From assembly GCF_009183655.1 (NCBI RefSeq), contig NZ_WEIO01000005.1, forward strand, positions 62,001 to 126,000: a DNA stretch of 64,000 nucleotides, given 5' to 3'. This DNA is from Bacillus aerolatus. GTDB lineage: Bacteria > Bacillota > Bacilli > Bacillales > Domibacillaceae. Position numbers and translations under genes: made by a program. Position 1 is the first letter of the stretch, and the number at the start of each line of letters is the position of its first letter. The notes under the pieces are model-generated. The model was given only the letters and a program-made list of their open reading frames with translations. It did no database searches and had not been told where the DNA came from. This document shows positions 27,057 through 35,473 of this stretch, in pieces.

Positions 27057-27082
27057 ATATCGGTTGATTCAGAGGGAGTTTA
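27057..27082 (-). promoter_or_regulatory. Sigma-D promoter of fliD
   Basis: Reverse strand TAAA-N14-ACCGATAT, one mismatch from TAAA-N14-16-GCCGATAT, 109 bp before the fliD start. Between 26949 and 27352 I otherwise see only the promoter region of the rightward aminotransferase gene. Confidence 0.8.
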
Positions 27083-27352
27083 ATAATAACTATGAAACAA
27101 TTAAAAAAAGCCGTTTGATTTTATAAAAATAAAAAGCAGACAGAGACGATGATCTGTCTGGGGTTTGAGCTTTATTTTATTGTTTACAGAATCCATATAC
27201 AACTAGAAAGAGCAGATAATTTTTTAACAAATTTCATTTATTGATTGAAAATTTCAAAAATAAGTTTTATAATTTCAATATACAAAACATCATTTCTAAT
27301 AATGAAACGATATTTATTTGTCAAACGATCATTTTTTAAGGAAGGAGAAGTT

Positions 27353-28528
27353 ATGTTATTTACGTCTAATAAAATACAAAATTTAGCTCCTTATTTTTTT
27401 TCTTCTATTAATAAAAAGAAAAAGGAATTAATCGCTCAAGGGATCGATGTGATTGATTTAGGAATTGGCGCACCCGACCTGCCGACTCCCTCGTTTGTTA
27501 TTGAAAAGTTGAAAGAGGAATTAGATAATCCTAAAAATGGAACATATTCTCCCTACTCTGGGCTTCAGGAATATCGGGAAGCTGTTGCCTCCTTTTATTT
27601 AAAGGAGTACGGGGTAACTCTCGATCCAGACACAGAAGTGTTAGCATTAATTGGTTCGAAAGAAGGCATTGCTAATATCATTCCAGCTGTAGTAAATCCC
27701 GGAGAGTCTATATTAGTACCTGACCCTGGCTATCCTGTATACCGGACGTCCGCTTATTTATCTGATGTAAACGTTATCAATCTATCGCTTAAGCCTGAAA
27801 ATCAATATGCTCCAGACTTCACGGAAGTGGATAAAAACGATATCGAGCGCTCGAAACTACTATTTCTAAACTATCCAGGAAACCCTACTTCCGCTACGGT
27901 CGATTTGAGCGCATTTGAACATGCTGTTTCCTTTTGTAAAGAAAATCAAATCGGCATCGTTCACGATGCTGCCTACTCTTTAGTCACATATGAAGGCTAT
28001 AAAGCACCTAGCATCTTAGAAGTTCCAGACGCTAAAGATATAGCCGTTGAAATGGGCTCTCTTTCCAAAAGTTATAATATGACTGGATGGAGAATTGGTT
28101 ATGCCGTTGGCAACAAAGAAATGATTAAAGCACTTGCTACTTTGAAAAGCAATATTGATACGAGCCAATTTATGGCGATTCAAAAAGCAGCTTGTGCCGC
28201 CTTAACTAGTGACCATGCCACTGTGAAAGAAAACAATAATATTTATTATGAGCGAATGAAAAAAATGGTCAGTGCTCTAAATAGTATAGGTATTGATGTT
28301 GAACTTCCTAAAGGATCGTTTTTCATATGGGCTCCTGTTCCAAAAGGATACTCCTCAGCCGCCTTTGCCGAACAAGTATTAACTGAAGCAGGAGTAATCA
28401 TAACACCTGGCCATGCATTCGGCCCTTCTGGAGAAGGATTTTTCAGAATATCTATGTCGGTCTCTACCGATCGATTAGACGAAGCGATTAAAAGAATCGC
28501 AAATTTGAAAACGGGGGTAACACAATGA
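27353..28528 (+). CDS. PLP-dependent aminotransferase, class I/II
   Basis: About 391 residues, fold type I. IDLGIGAPDLPTP near residue 37, the ANIIPAVVNPGESILVPDPGYPVYRTSAYL segment, NYPGNPTSA near 172 and the PLP lysine in MGSLSKSYNMTGWRIGY near 236 are seen. It resembles LL-diaminopimelate or aromatic/alanine aminotransferases. The ATG at 27353 follows GGAAGGAG by 7 bases; upstream in-frame codons are AT-rich leader. Its stop overlaps the next ATG (ATGA), so it is translationally coupled to a ThDP-dependent enzyme, suggesting that the enzyme uses the oxoacid this aminotransferase produces. Substrate unknown. Confidence 0.9.
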   Translation: MLFTSNKIQNLAPYFFSSINKKKKELIAQGIDVIDLGIGAPDLPTPSFVIEKLKEELDNPKNGTYSPYSGLQEYREAVASFYLKEYGVTLDPDTEVLALIGSKEGIANIIPAVVNPGESILVPDPGYPVYRTSAYLSDVNVINLSLKPENQYAPDFTEVDKNDIERSKLLFLNYPGNPTSATVDLSAFEHAVSFCKENQIGIVHDAAYSLVTYEGYKAPSILEVPDAKDIAVEMGSLSKSYNMTGWRIGYAVGNKEMIKALATLKSNIDTSQFMAIQKAACAALTSDHATVKENNNIYYERMKKMVSALNSIGIDVELPKGSFFIWAPVPKGYSSAAFAEQVLTEAGVIITPGHAFGPSGEGFFRISMSVSTDRLDEAIKRIANLKTGVTQ

Positions 28529-30207
28529 TTAACAATCAATGTATTAAAGTTGAAAAGTTATCGGGCGGCCAAGGTGTGGTCGCCTGCTTAAAACAAGAAG
28601 GTGTCTCCAAAGTATTTTGTGTGCCTGGAGAAAGTTATTTGCCTGTCATGGATGCCATTTATGACGAACCTTCTATTGAACTTATTTCTTGCCGTCATGA
28701 GGGCGGCGCTTCGTTTATGGCGGAGGGTTACGCTAAATCTACTGGCGAGCCTGGTGTAGTCATGGCGACAAGAGCGGTTGGCGGAGCGAATTTAGCTATC
28801 GGTGTTCATACTGCCTATCAAGATTCTACTCCTATGGTTGTTTTTCTAGGTCAAGTACATACAGCTTTTCGGGGGCGTGAAGGCTTTCAAGAAGTTGAAT
28901 TAGATCAATTTTTTGGCCACATATCTAAGTGGACCGTTGAAATAAAAGATACTGAAAGAGTTCCTGAACTAGTCAGCCGGGCCTTTAAAGTCGCAAAATC
29001 TGGACGACCTGGTCCAGTTGTTGTCTCTTTACCGGAGGATATGTTAAGAGCTGTTGCCGAAATGACGTTTATTCCCACACCTGAACGGCCAAAACCAGCT
29101 CCTTCCGTCTCTGAAATTGAGCAAGTACGTTCTTTATTAAATCAGGCAAAAAAACCGATCATTATCGCTGGAGGCGGAGTTGTACGAGCGAATGCCGAGA
29201 AGGAATTGGCGGCTTTCGCCCAATCATTCGGCATACCGGTTATGGCTTCCTTCAGGCGTCATGATGTGTTTCCAAATGACCATGACTTATACGTCGGACA
29301 TTTAGGTTTAGGTACGCCGCTGCCTATATTAGAAACAGCCAAACAAGCGGATGTTATTTTAACTGTGGGGTCAAGACTTTCGGAAATTACTTCCCAAGAT
29401 TATTCATTATTTAATAACAATCAAAAGTTAATCCACATCGATGTGAATGAAGATATCATTGGGAAAGTATTCATTCCTGCTGTAGGAATTTTATCCGACG
29501 CCAAAGAAGCCCTCTCTGCCTTCTCAAAGATGGATGTAACGATTGGAGCAGAAGCAGCTAAATGGGCCTATGAACGCCGCGGGCTTTTTGAAAAGCATTC
29601 CGAATTAAAGCCGGCTGCCCAAACCGGAGAGGCGATCTCTTACCAACAAACGATTCAACTATTACAAAGCGAGCTTCCGCAAGAAACAATCTTTACTAAC
29701 GATGCCGGAAACTTCGCTACTTGGTTCCATAACTATTTCGTTTTCACTAAAGAAAAAACATATATTGGCCCTACCTCAGGAGCGATGGGATATGGAATTC
29801 CAGCAGCCATTGGAGCCAAAGCCGCCAATCCAGCATCTCCTGTTGTATCCTTGTCAGGTGATGGCGGTGCGATGATGACGATTCAAGAGCTAGAAACAGC
29901 CGTCCGATATGAACTTCCGGTTATTTGCATTGTCTACAACAATCAAATGTACGGAACGATTCGCATGCACCAAGAAATCCATTATCCTGAAAAAGTAGTA
30001 GGAACAGATCTTGGAAAGGTGAATTTTGCACTTCTTGCGCATTCAATGGGCGCTTCAGGTGAATTGATCGAAACAGCGGACCAATTCAAACAAGCCTTGC
30101 AAAAAGCGTTAAATAGCAAACTTCCTACCCTTCTCGAACTAAGAATGAATCCAGAACAAATTTCTGTTTCAAAAACCATTGCAGAATTAAGACAATCTAA
30201 CAAGTAA
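28525..30207 (+). CDS. ThDP-dependent enzyme, acetolactate synthase-like
   Basis: A 560-residue protein with the three-domain layout of the acetolactate synthase/decarboxylase superfamily. The catalytic glutamate lies in CRHEGGASFMAEGYA near residue 53. The central domain (about 205-330) has the FAD/ADP-type fold region, and the ThDP site is LSGDGGAMMTIQELETAVRYELPVICIVYNNQMYG near 447-480 (GDG...N). In ThDP decarboxylases and synthases the 2-oxoacid loses CO2. Coupling to an aminotransferase and a nearby dicarboxylate/amino acid symporter suggests a small amino-acid catabolic route. It is not the ilvB of the branched-chain operon by context; the exact reaction is unknown. Confidence 0.88.
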   Translation: MINNQCIKVEKLSGGQGVVACLKQEGVSKVFCVPGESYLPVMDAIYDEPSIELISCRHEGGASFMAEGYAKSTGEPGVVMATRAVGGANLAIGVHTAYQDSTPMVVFLGQVHTAFRGREGFQEVELDQFFGHISKWTVEIKDTERVPELVSRAFKVAKSGRPGPVVVSLPEDMLRAVAEMTFIPTPERPKPAPSVSEIEQVRSLLNQAKKPIIIAGGGVVRANAEKELAAFAQSFGIPVMASFRRHDVFPNDHDLYVGHLGLGTPLPILETAKQADVILTVGSRLSEITSQDYSLFNNNQKLIHIDVNEDIIGKVFIPAVGILSDAKEALSAFSKMDVTIGAEAAKWAYERRGLFEKHSELKPAAQTGEAISYQQTIQLLQSELPQETIFTNDAGNFATWFHNYFVFTKEKTYIGPTSGAMGYGIPAAIGAKAANPASPVVSLSGDGGAMMTIQELETAVRYELPVICIVYNNQMYGTIRMHQEIHYPEKVVGTDLGKVNFALLAHSMGASGELIETADQFKQALQKALNSKLPTLLELRMNPEQISVSKTIAELRQSNK

Positions 30208-30216
30208 GTCATGCTC

Positions 30217-30341
30217 AAAGAGGCTGTCCCATAAGTGCCTGGCTCCTCCTTTATATGTCCGTATATAGTAGAAGATCGAAGACTTCATACTATATATTAC
30301 GCTGGAGGTGCCTGGCACTTTGCTTTTGAGACAGTCTCTTT
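30217..30341. repeat. Nested inverted-repeat element after the ThDP-enzyme gene
   Basis: Outer arms AAAGAGGCTGTCCCA...AAGTGCC and their inverted counterpart at 30314-30341 enclose a second palindrome TATATAGTA/TACTATATA with GAAG/CTTC at the centre. The whole 125 bp could fold into one long imperfect hairpin. It may be a MITE-like repeat used as a terminator; AGGTGCCTGGCA-type arms occur in many Bacillus intergenic repeats. The rest of 30342-30689 contains a cre site and promoter-like AT-rich sequence, no gene. Confidence 0.6.
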
Positions 30342-30540
30342 GATTCCCACAAAATGTGTTTCACTTTTTGTGGAAACAAATAATATTAGGAATTATCAAA
30401 AAATATTGCAGTATCATAGAGACTGTGGTAAATTTATCATGACAAATAAAGAAATGACGTTTCGTATAATGAAATTTGTATTGTATTGATCTTGTATACA
30501 AATATAGAATAAGATTATTTTTAAAGTAAGAGCTCTTATT

Positions 30541-30554
30541 TGTAAGCGTATACA
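30541..30554. promoter_or_regulatory. Probable CcpA cre site upstream of the DAACS symporter
   Basis: TGTAAGCGTATACA fits TGNAANCGNNNNCA, 135 bp before the symporter start. Catabolite repression of the symporter is the inference. Confidence 0.55.
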
Positions 30555-30689
30555 TCAAAACATCATGAATCCATAAAAATCCTTATTAATGGAAAGGCAG
30601 CTCGTTTCTGTCCAACTCCAATACAAAGGATCACACTATGGACAAGAATACACTAATATCTTCATTCAAGATACATTAGGGGGGATTTA

Positions 30690-31964
30690 ATGCTTCAGCT
30701 ATGGAGTTGGTATAAAGAGAAATCATTTATTTTAAAAATCACGACTGGCTTTATTCTCGGTGTCATTGTAGGGTTACTATTCGGTCCGGCGGCCGGTGTG
30801 TTGGAACCTTTCGGGACGCTTTTCCTTAAGCTTCTTAAAATGATTGTCGTGCCGCTGATTTTGTTAACTTTAATCGTATCCGTCAACAATTCTAACCCGA
30901 AAGAGCTGGGCAGGATCGGCGGAAAGATCTTCCCCTATTATTTGATCACAACAGCTATTGCAGTAATGTTGGGTATCTGGATTGCGAAATTGGTTAAGCC
31001 AGGGGTAGGGTTAACTATGCCAGGAAGTGCCGATTTTGAAGTTCCCGATGCTCCGTCAGCGTTAGATGTTTTACTTAACATCGTACCGACAAATATTTTT
31101 CAGTCGCTCGCTAATGGTGATATATTGAGCATCGTATTTCTAGCGCTTGTCGTTGGCTTTTCCATTTCATTCATGCGGCATTCCAAAGATGACGGAATGA
31201 AAGATAAAGGAGAGTTATTATTAAACTTTTCAGAAGCCGGCAGTGAAGTAACTTTCCGAATTTTAAGCGGCATTCTTCAATATGCTCCGATTGGCGTGTT
31301 AGGCATTACGGCTACTTCAATTGGAAATCAAGGGTTTGAAACACTGCTATCTTTAGGAAAATACGTCGCCGCTTCCTATCTCGGTGTCGGTATTCAAATG
31401 TTTATTGTTTTCCCACTGATTTTGTTGTTGTTTAAAGTGCCTGTCCTGCGATTTTTCAAAAATATTCGCGAAGCTATGATCACCGCTTTCGTCACGTGCA
31501 GCAGCCTTGGTACTCTTCCTGTTACTCTCAAAGCGGCCCAAAAAGCCAAGATTAGCGACCGGGTAGCAAACTTTACCTTGCCTGTTGGCGCAACGGTTAA
31601 CATGAACGGCTCAGCCATTCATTTTGGTGTAGGCGTTGTATTTGCCGCAGATATAGTCGGCTACGATTTAAGCCTCGGAGTGATCATTGGCATCATTTTA
31701 ACAGGAACACTCGCTGCCGTTGGAACAGCTGGCGTACCTGGTGCCGGGCTGATCGGCATGTCCATCGTCTTTACTCAGGCTGGCCTGCCAATTGAAATTG
31801 TCGGCCTGACTGCCGGAGTGAATGTCATCACTGACATGATCTTTACAACCTGTAACGTTACTGGTGACATCGTGGGAGCAGCCGTTGTTGATAAAAGCGA
31901 GGAGAAACACAGCGACTATAATGAACCCGTCGTAGATATTACAGCCAAAACGATGACAAAATAG
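30690..31964 (+). CDS. Dicarboxylate/amino acid:cation symporter (DAACS family)
   Basis: A 424-residue GltP/DctA-type protein. The start LKITTGFILGVIVGLLFGP, LLKMIVVPLILLTLIVSV near residue 50, the serine-rich hairpin loop around CSSLGTLPVTLKAA near 272, and the substrate/sodium motif VGATVNMNGSAIHFGVG near 297 are characteristic. It imports glutamate, aspartate, C4-dicarboxylates or a similar acid with sodium or protons. AGGGGGG precedes ATG. It lies downstream of the aminotransferase/ThDP pair and is followed by a convergent IclR gene that probably controls it. Confidence 0.92.
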   Translation: MLQLWSWYKEKSFILKITTGFILGVIVGLLFGPAAGVLEPFGTLFLKLLKMIVVPLILLTLIVSVNNSNPKELGRIGGKIFPYYLITTAIAVMLGIWIAKLVKPGVGLTMPGSADFEVPDAPSALDVLLNIVPTNIFQSLANGDILSIVFLALVVGFSISFMRHSKDDGMKDKGELLLNFSEAGSEVTFRILSGILQYAPIGVLGITATSIGNQGFETLLSLGKYVAASYLGVGIQMFIVFPLILLLFKVPVLRFFKNIREAMITAFVTCSSLGTLPVTLKAAQKAKISDRVANFTLPVGATVNMNGSAIHFGVGVVFAADIVGYDLSLGVIIGIILTGTLAAVGTAGVPGAGLIGMSIVFTQAGLPIEIVGLTAGVNVITDMIFTTCNVTGDIVGAAVVDKSEEKHSDYNEPVVDITAKTMTK

Positions 31965-31977
31965 TCTATCTTAAAGC

Positions 31978-32021
31978 AATGGCCAGACAGTAGAATTACT
32001 GCCTGGCCATTGCTTTTTTCT
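31978..32021 (+). terminator. Terminator of the DAACS symporter gene
   Basis: AGCAATGGCCAG and CTGGCCATTGCT with an inner CAGTA/ACTG stem, followed by six T. It also faces the convergent IclR gene. Confidence 0.9.
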
Positions 32022-32072
32022 TTACTCTCGAACCCAATGAATACCACAATATTAAACTTCTCATAAACAAAC

Positions 32073-32834
32073 CTATTCCATGCAGCCGAGTGCTTTTGAA
32101 ATATTCAATGCGGCTTCCCTAGTTTTCACCTGAATCTCATCTTGAACATGACCATCAATTCTACTAACAGGCCCACTCACGCTCAAAGCCGCAATCACGT
32201 TCTTCGAATGATCTCTTATAGGATAAGAAATACCGATTGTTTCCCTCTCCTGCTCCCCAAGACTAATAGAGTAACCTTGAGCCTTAATTTGTTCTATATG
32301 TTTATATAAAGCTTCTTCCGACTGAATAAGGCTATCTGCATTGTCCTCTAATTTTATCCGGGAAATGAGACCATTTTGTTGTTCTGCGGGCAAAAAAGCT
32401 AATAATAACTTTGGTCCCGACCCTATGTAAACACTAGAACGTTTTCCTACACGAGTATGTAATCGAACCTTTTGATTACTTTCTATTTTTTCAATATAAA
32501 CCGCTTCATCTCCATCCAATATCACTAGATGAACGTCCTCATTTAATTCTTCACACAACGCCTGCATCCACGGCTTTGCAACAGTTCTAATTTCTAACTG
32601 TTCAGCTACAACATTGCCTAACTGTAACAACTTAAGCCCTAAGCGATAGCGGACATCGTGGCCCGTGTTTCTGGATTTCATTAACATTCCACATGCTTCT
32701 AATGACGAGAGAAATCGAAAAACAGTCGGTTTAGGCATCCCAGATTTCTCTGTTATCTCACTCAATGTCAATTCAGTTTGACCATCTAAAAAAAAATCTA
32801 GCAACTTCAAGGCCTTGACTACGCTCTGATTCAT
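32073..32834 (-). CDS. IclR-family transcriptional regulator
   Basis: About 253 residues: winged helix (LTLSEITEKSGMPKPTVFRFLSSLEACGML, residues about 20-50) plus IclR effector domain (VRLHTRVGKRSSVYIGSGPKLLLAFL near 110-135, ISYPIRDHSKNVIAALSVSGP near 200). ATG at 32834 is chosen because GAGGAGGG is 5 bases upstream; an in-frame start at 32855 lacks a site. It is related to kipR in this window (both keep EKIESNQKVRLHT-like and IGKR motifs) but is a separate gene. It probably regulates the aminotransferase-ThDP-symporter cluster. Confidence 0.9.
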   Translation of the reverse strand: MNQSVVKALKLLDFFLDGQTELTLSEITEKSGMPKPTVFRFLSSLEACGMLMKSRNTGHDVRYRLGLKLLQLGNVVAEQLEIRTVAKPWMQALCEELNEDVHLVILDGDEAVYIEKIESNQKVRLHTRVGKRSSVYIGSGPKLLLAFLPAEQQNGLISRIKLEDNADSLIQSEEALYKHIEQIKAQGYSISLGEQERETIGISYPIRDHSKNVIAALSVSGPVSRIDGHVQDEIQVKTREAALNISKALGCME

Positions 32835-33199
32835 TATTGCCCTCCTCAAACTCAACGTGCTGAAAAGTTGTTTGCGCTTTCATCAGATGTTATTCCTATT
32901 ATACCACGTATTCGTACCATCGCTCACTGAAGAGAGCTTTGCTGATGATAACAGCTATAGCTATATAAACCTCACTTGATTGCTCTAGACACCCAAACCC
33001 TTAAGCTTCTTATCTATACTGTGCCTATCAAAATCTGTTAGGAGCGGATAATAGATAAGAATAGTTTGGATGAGATTTGGCACTTAGCTTTTCTTCATTC
33101 GAATTATTTATTCATGACAGCACAAAAAACATATATTCATAATAGAAACTAAACAAGCTTCCAGTGTCGCACAGTTTCTTTTTTTACAAAACAGAAAAA

Positions 33200-33220
33200 G
33201 AGCAACCGCCATGGTTACTC
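33200..33220 (-). terminator. Terminator after yjfB copy 1
   Basis: GAGTAACC...GGTTGCTC stem and T-run on the reverse strand, nearly identical to the fliD terminator at 24783. The rest of 32835-33199 holds the IclR promoter region and no gene. Confidence 0.85.
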
Positions 33221-33237
33221 ACTTCTTGTTCTTCTTC

Positions 33238-33438
33238 TTATCCTTTGAGATCGATGCTTCCTCCGAGATGTGGCTGAGCAGCGCGCTGCAGAGCTTGCAA
33301 GTCGGCTTGCCCCATCATCTTGTTGAGAAAATCAGCATTCCCTTCTGCTTGATCCATTGCTTTCTTCATAACCGACATAGAAGCCTGTTGCTGGACTTGA
33401 CCTTGGCTTAATGCTATGGACATTAATGCGATATCCAT
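33238..33438 (-). CDS. yjfB: YjfB-like putative motility protein, copy 1
   Basis: A 66-residue protein, MDIALMSIALSQGQVQQQAS at the start, then a helical amphipathic body (SVMKKAMDQAEGNADFLNKMM) and a glycine-containing end. It matches the small YjfB family, whose member in Bacillus subtilis is under sigma-D control and linked to motility without a known mechanism. It is 21 bp downstream of a coiled-coil gene, and the same pair is repeated at 37.6-38.0 kb (about 80 percent identical in protein). Confidence 0.85.
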   Translation of the reverse strand: MDIALMSIALSQGQVQQQASMSVMKKAMDQAEGNADFLNKMMGQADLQALQRAAQPHLGGSIDLKG

Positions 33439-33459
33439 GAAAACATCACCTTTCTCTTT

Positions 33460-33699
33460 TTAATGGATAACAGAGTGCAACTTCTTTTCTAGGGAATTCA
33501 CTTCATTCTTTAACACATTCAACTGACCATTCAATTGCTCAACTTCACTTGCTGAAAGCTCATGTTCTAAAGCATATTCAGCTATCCTTTTCATTTCATG
33601 AAGCTTCACGTTCATTTCTTCTAAGATATAATTTTGTTCCTTACACCATTGGAGCTGCTGTTCGAGAAATTCCTTTTGCTCTTGTTGGTCTTTATCCAT
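33460..33699 (-). CDS. Small coiled-coil protein paired with YjfB, copy 1
   Basis: A 79-residue, almost wholly helical protein with heptad repeats (LEQQLQWCKEQNYILEEMNVKLHEMKRIAEYALEHELSAS then VEQLNGQLNVLKNEVNSLEKKL). No named family is recognised. GAGGAGG lies 9 bases upstream of ATG. Conservation of the pair in two copies suggests a working two-gene unit, perhaps a chaperone or structural helper for the filament. I see no clear sigma-D promoter upstream. Confidence 0.8.
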   Translation of the reverse strand: MDKDQQEQKEFLEQQLQWCKEQNYILEEMNVKLHEMKRIAEYALEHELSASEVEQLNGQLNVLKNEVNSLEKKLHSVIH

Positions 33700-33968
33700 C
33701 TGGTTTCCTCCTCGTTAACAGCTTCTGTATATAATAGTAACAATAGAGATTCTGGAAAATTAGTAAGCATTCTTAAACATTATGCAAATCTATTACTCTT
33801 CGATAAAATCTAATAATTTTCGGGTGGTGACAGGAATTAAAACTCATGGGGGTGGATGGTATCTGACACTTACTTTTTATTCCAACCTTCTACGTAACAC
33901 TCAATATTTGAATCATTCAAACTTTTATGATAACATTATTTCACGATTATAAATGGGAATTTCCTCTG

Positions 33969-34162
33969 CGCTTAATTTATTTGCCTATTAAGGCGGTATG
34001 AATTTGTGTATCCGTGATGGCACATCATACGTGCACGTGTGTTGCCCGTACATCACATCAATGCAGGTACTATTGCTCATTTAGCCTATTATGTTATGAG
34101 CAGAGTTTTCTGCTTAATGGTAAGAGCTGTACGATTCATGTCCCAGATCCATCTCCTTTTAA
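33969..34162 (+). ncRNA. Candidate structured RNA upstream of the retron-like genes (possible msr-msd region)
   Basis: Between the coiled-coil gene and the small hydrophobic protein lie several stems in the orientation of the reverse transcriptase. One is CGCTTAAT/ATTAAGGCG at 33969-33995. A long stem has outer arms GTGATG/CATCAC (34014-34019, 34051-34056) around the palindrome ACGTGCACGT at 34029-34038. GCTCAT/ATGAGC (34075-34101) and AGCAGA/TCTGCT (34099-34114) share bases and exclude each other. Retron RTs need an upstream msr-msd RNA, and this is the only room for it. I cannot define the a1/a2 arms or the branching G with confidence. Confidence 0.4.
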
Positions 34163-34201
34163 AAATGAGCAGAGGGGCTAAATAGCCTAAATTAAAAGGA
34201 G
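34153..34201 (+). promoter_or_regulatory. Hairpin sequestering the ribosome binding site of the small hydrophobic gene
   Basis: CTCCTTTTAA at 34153-34162 is exactly complementary to TTAAAAGGAG at 34192-34201, and an inner stem GGCTA/TAGCC sits between. The right arm contains the AAAGGAGG ribosome site of the gene starting at 34210, so when folded, translation should be low. This is consistent with control of a toxic protein. Confidence 0.65.
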
Positions 34202-34209
34202 GTTTTCAG

Positions 34210-34488
34210 ATGAATGAAAATCAAGGAAATCGTATGAATCGATTTAAGATAAGGAGAAAAAGACATCGGGGATTTTGTATTGCTTGGGGTGTTCTTAGTT
34301 TCATGAGCACACTAACAGTTGTCCCTCCAATCACCTCCTTGCTGTTAAAAGTACTTTTCTATCTCTTCTCCTTTTTAGCTAAGTTATCGCTAAAAATGTG
34401 TAATGGGATACAAGTTATAACAGACCTTATCGGCTCTTACCTCAATTATATAAAGCTCTGGAGAAGTTCATGGTTGATTTTAAACTGA
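34210..34488 (+). CDS. Small membrane protein, putative retron effector
   Basis: A 92-residue protein. A basic N-terminus (RFKIRRKRHRG) is followed by two hydrophobic segments, about residues 23-45 and 48-66, then an amphipathic end. AAAGGAGG is 8 bases before ATG but lies in a hairpin. It overlaps the reverse transcriptase start by 19 bases, so the two are made from one message. Small two-helix membrane proteins are known effectors of some retrons (for example Ec48-type) and kill the cell by membrane damage when the retron is perturbed. That role here is an inference from position and topology; there is no recognised sequence family. Confidence 0.7.
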   Translation: MNENQGNRMNRFKIRRKRHRGFCIAWGVLSFMSTLTVVPPITSLLLKVLFYLFSFLAKLSLKMCNGIQVITDLIGSYLNYIKLWRSSWLILN

Positions 34489-35423
34489 GTAAATTATATG
34501 GAATAAACAATAAAAAGTATTTATCGGAACTTTTAAAAGTCGAACTGTCTAAATTAAAAGACATTGAAACTCATTTCAGCACTACTCCTTTTTATCAAAA
34601 GAACCAAAAGGGAAAACGTCGTCGACTTTATAACCCACATCCTGATTACAAAAAAGTCTTACAGCGCTTAAATATTCACTTAAGCAGGATAGTTGCACCT
34701 GATTATGTACTTGGCGGTATTAAGAAACGAAGTTATGTTATGAACGCAAACCTTCACAAGGAAAACGATTATTTCTTATTATTAGATTTAAAAGATTTTT
34801 TCCCTTCTACCCGTGATAATCATGTCTATTATTTTTTCAGAAATAAGCTCAAGATGTCTCAAGATATAGCCAAGATCTGTACTTTGCTTACTACAGAACC
34901 ATCAGAAGATAGAACCTTTAGGCACTTGCCTCAAGGTTACTCTACTAGTCCTTATTTAAGCTTCCTAAGTTATTTTGATATGTACAATGGCATTAAAAAT
35001 ATCTCAGACAATCAAAATATTATTTTTTCTTGTTATTATGATGATTTAACGTTTTCTTCGAAAAAACGCATTTCTTTTAAGTTTAAAGAAACAATTTCTA
35101 ACATTGTAGCCGATTATCATTTAACAATAAATAAAGATAAAACACGCTTTTACACAAAAAAGAGAAAAGTTATTAAGATCACAGGTGCAATTATTAACAA
35201 AGGTCAGCTTTTAAAAGCGCCTAACAGTCTTCAAAAGAAAATGTATATATACTTCAAAGAATTAACGCAGAAAACCCAACAAAGACCCGTAGAAAAAGAG
35301 CATATAATTAAATTATGTAATAAAGTAATCGGTTGCTTAACAGCAATACAGCACATAGAACCGAAAAGGGAATTTCCACACATCAGAAAAAAAGTAAAAG
35401 AAATTCGTAAAGCTCTAAGATAA
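34470..35423 (+). CDS. Retron-type reverse transcriptase
   Basis: A 317-residue RT with retron hallmarks: the NAxxH motif (VMNANLHKEN, near residue 91), the first catalytic aspartate in LLLDLKDFFPS near 105, LPQGYSTSPYLSFL near 152, the active-site YYDD in CYYDDLTFSS near 190 (second Y where most retrons have A), LTINKDKT near 222 and the VTG-like KITGAIINKG near 238. The C-terminus is basic, as expected for msr RNA recognition. GGAGAAG precedes ATG. It is coupled to the hydrophobic gene upstream and followed by a strong terminator. Other bacterial defence RTs share the core, but NAxxH with xTG favours a retron. Confidence 0.85.
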   Translation: MVDFKLSKLYGINNKKYLSELLKVELSKLKDIETHFSTTPFYQKNQKGKRRRLYNPHPDYKKVLQRLNIHLSRIVAPDYVLGGIKKRSYVMNANLHKENDYFLLLDLKDFFPSTRDNHVYYFFRNKLKMSQDIAKICTLLTTEPSEDRTFRHLPQGYSTSPYLSFLSYFDMYNGIKNISDNQNIIFSCYYDDLTFSSKKRISFKFKETISNIVADYHLTINKDKTRFYTKKRKVIKITGAIINKGQLLKAPNSLQKKMYIYFKELTQKTQQRPVEKEHIIKLCNKVIGCLTAIQHIEPKREFPHIRKKVKEIRKALR

Positions 35424-35428
35424 AAGGC

Positions 35429-35473
35429 CGCCTTAACATTGGACAATAATGATACTTGTCCAATATTAAGGCG
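35429..35473 (+). terminator. Strong terminator after the reverse transcriptase
   Basis: CGCCTTAA-x-ATTGGACA and its complement make a 16-17-bp stem. The distal arm TATTAAGGCG also occurs at 33986-33995 upstream of the retron-like genes. Confidence 0.75.

Noticed and set aside
34470-35423. Group II intron-encoded maturase
   Set aside because: No maturase X or HNH endonuclease domain follows the RT, and NAxxH plus the ITG motif are retron features; I see no group II intron domain V nearby.
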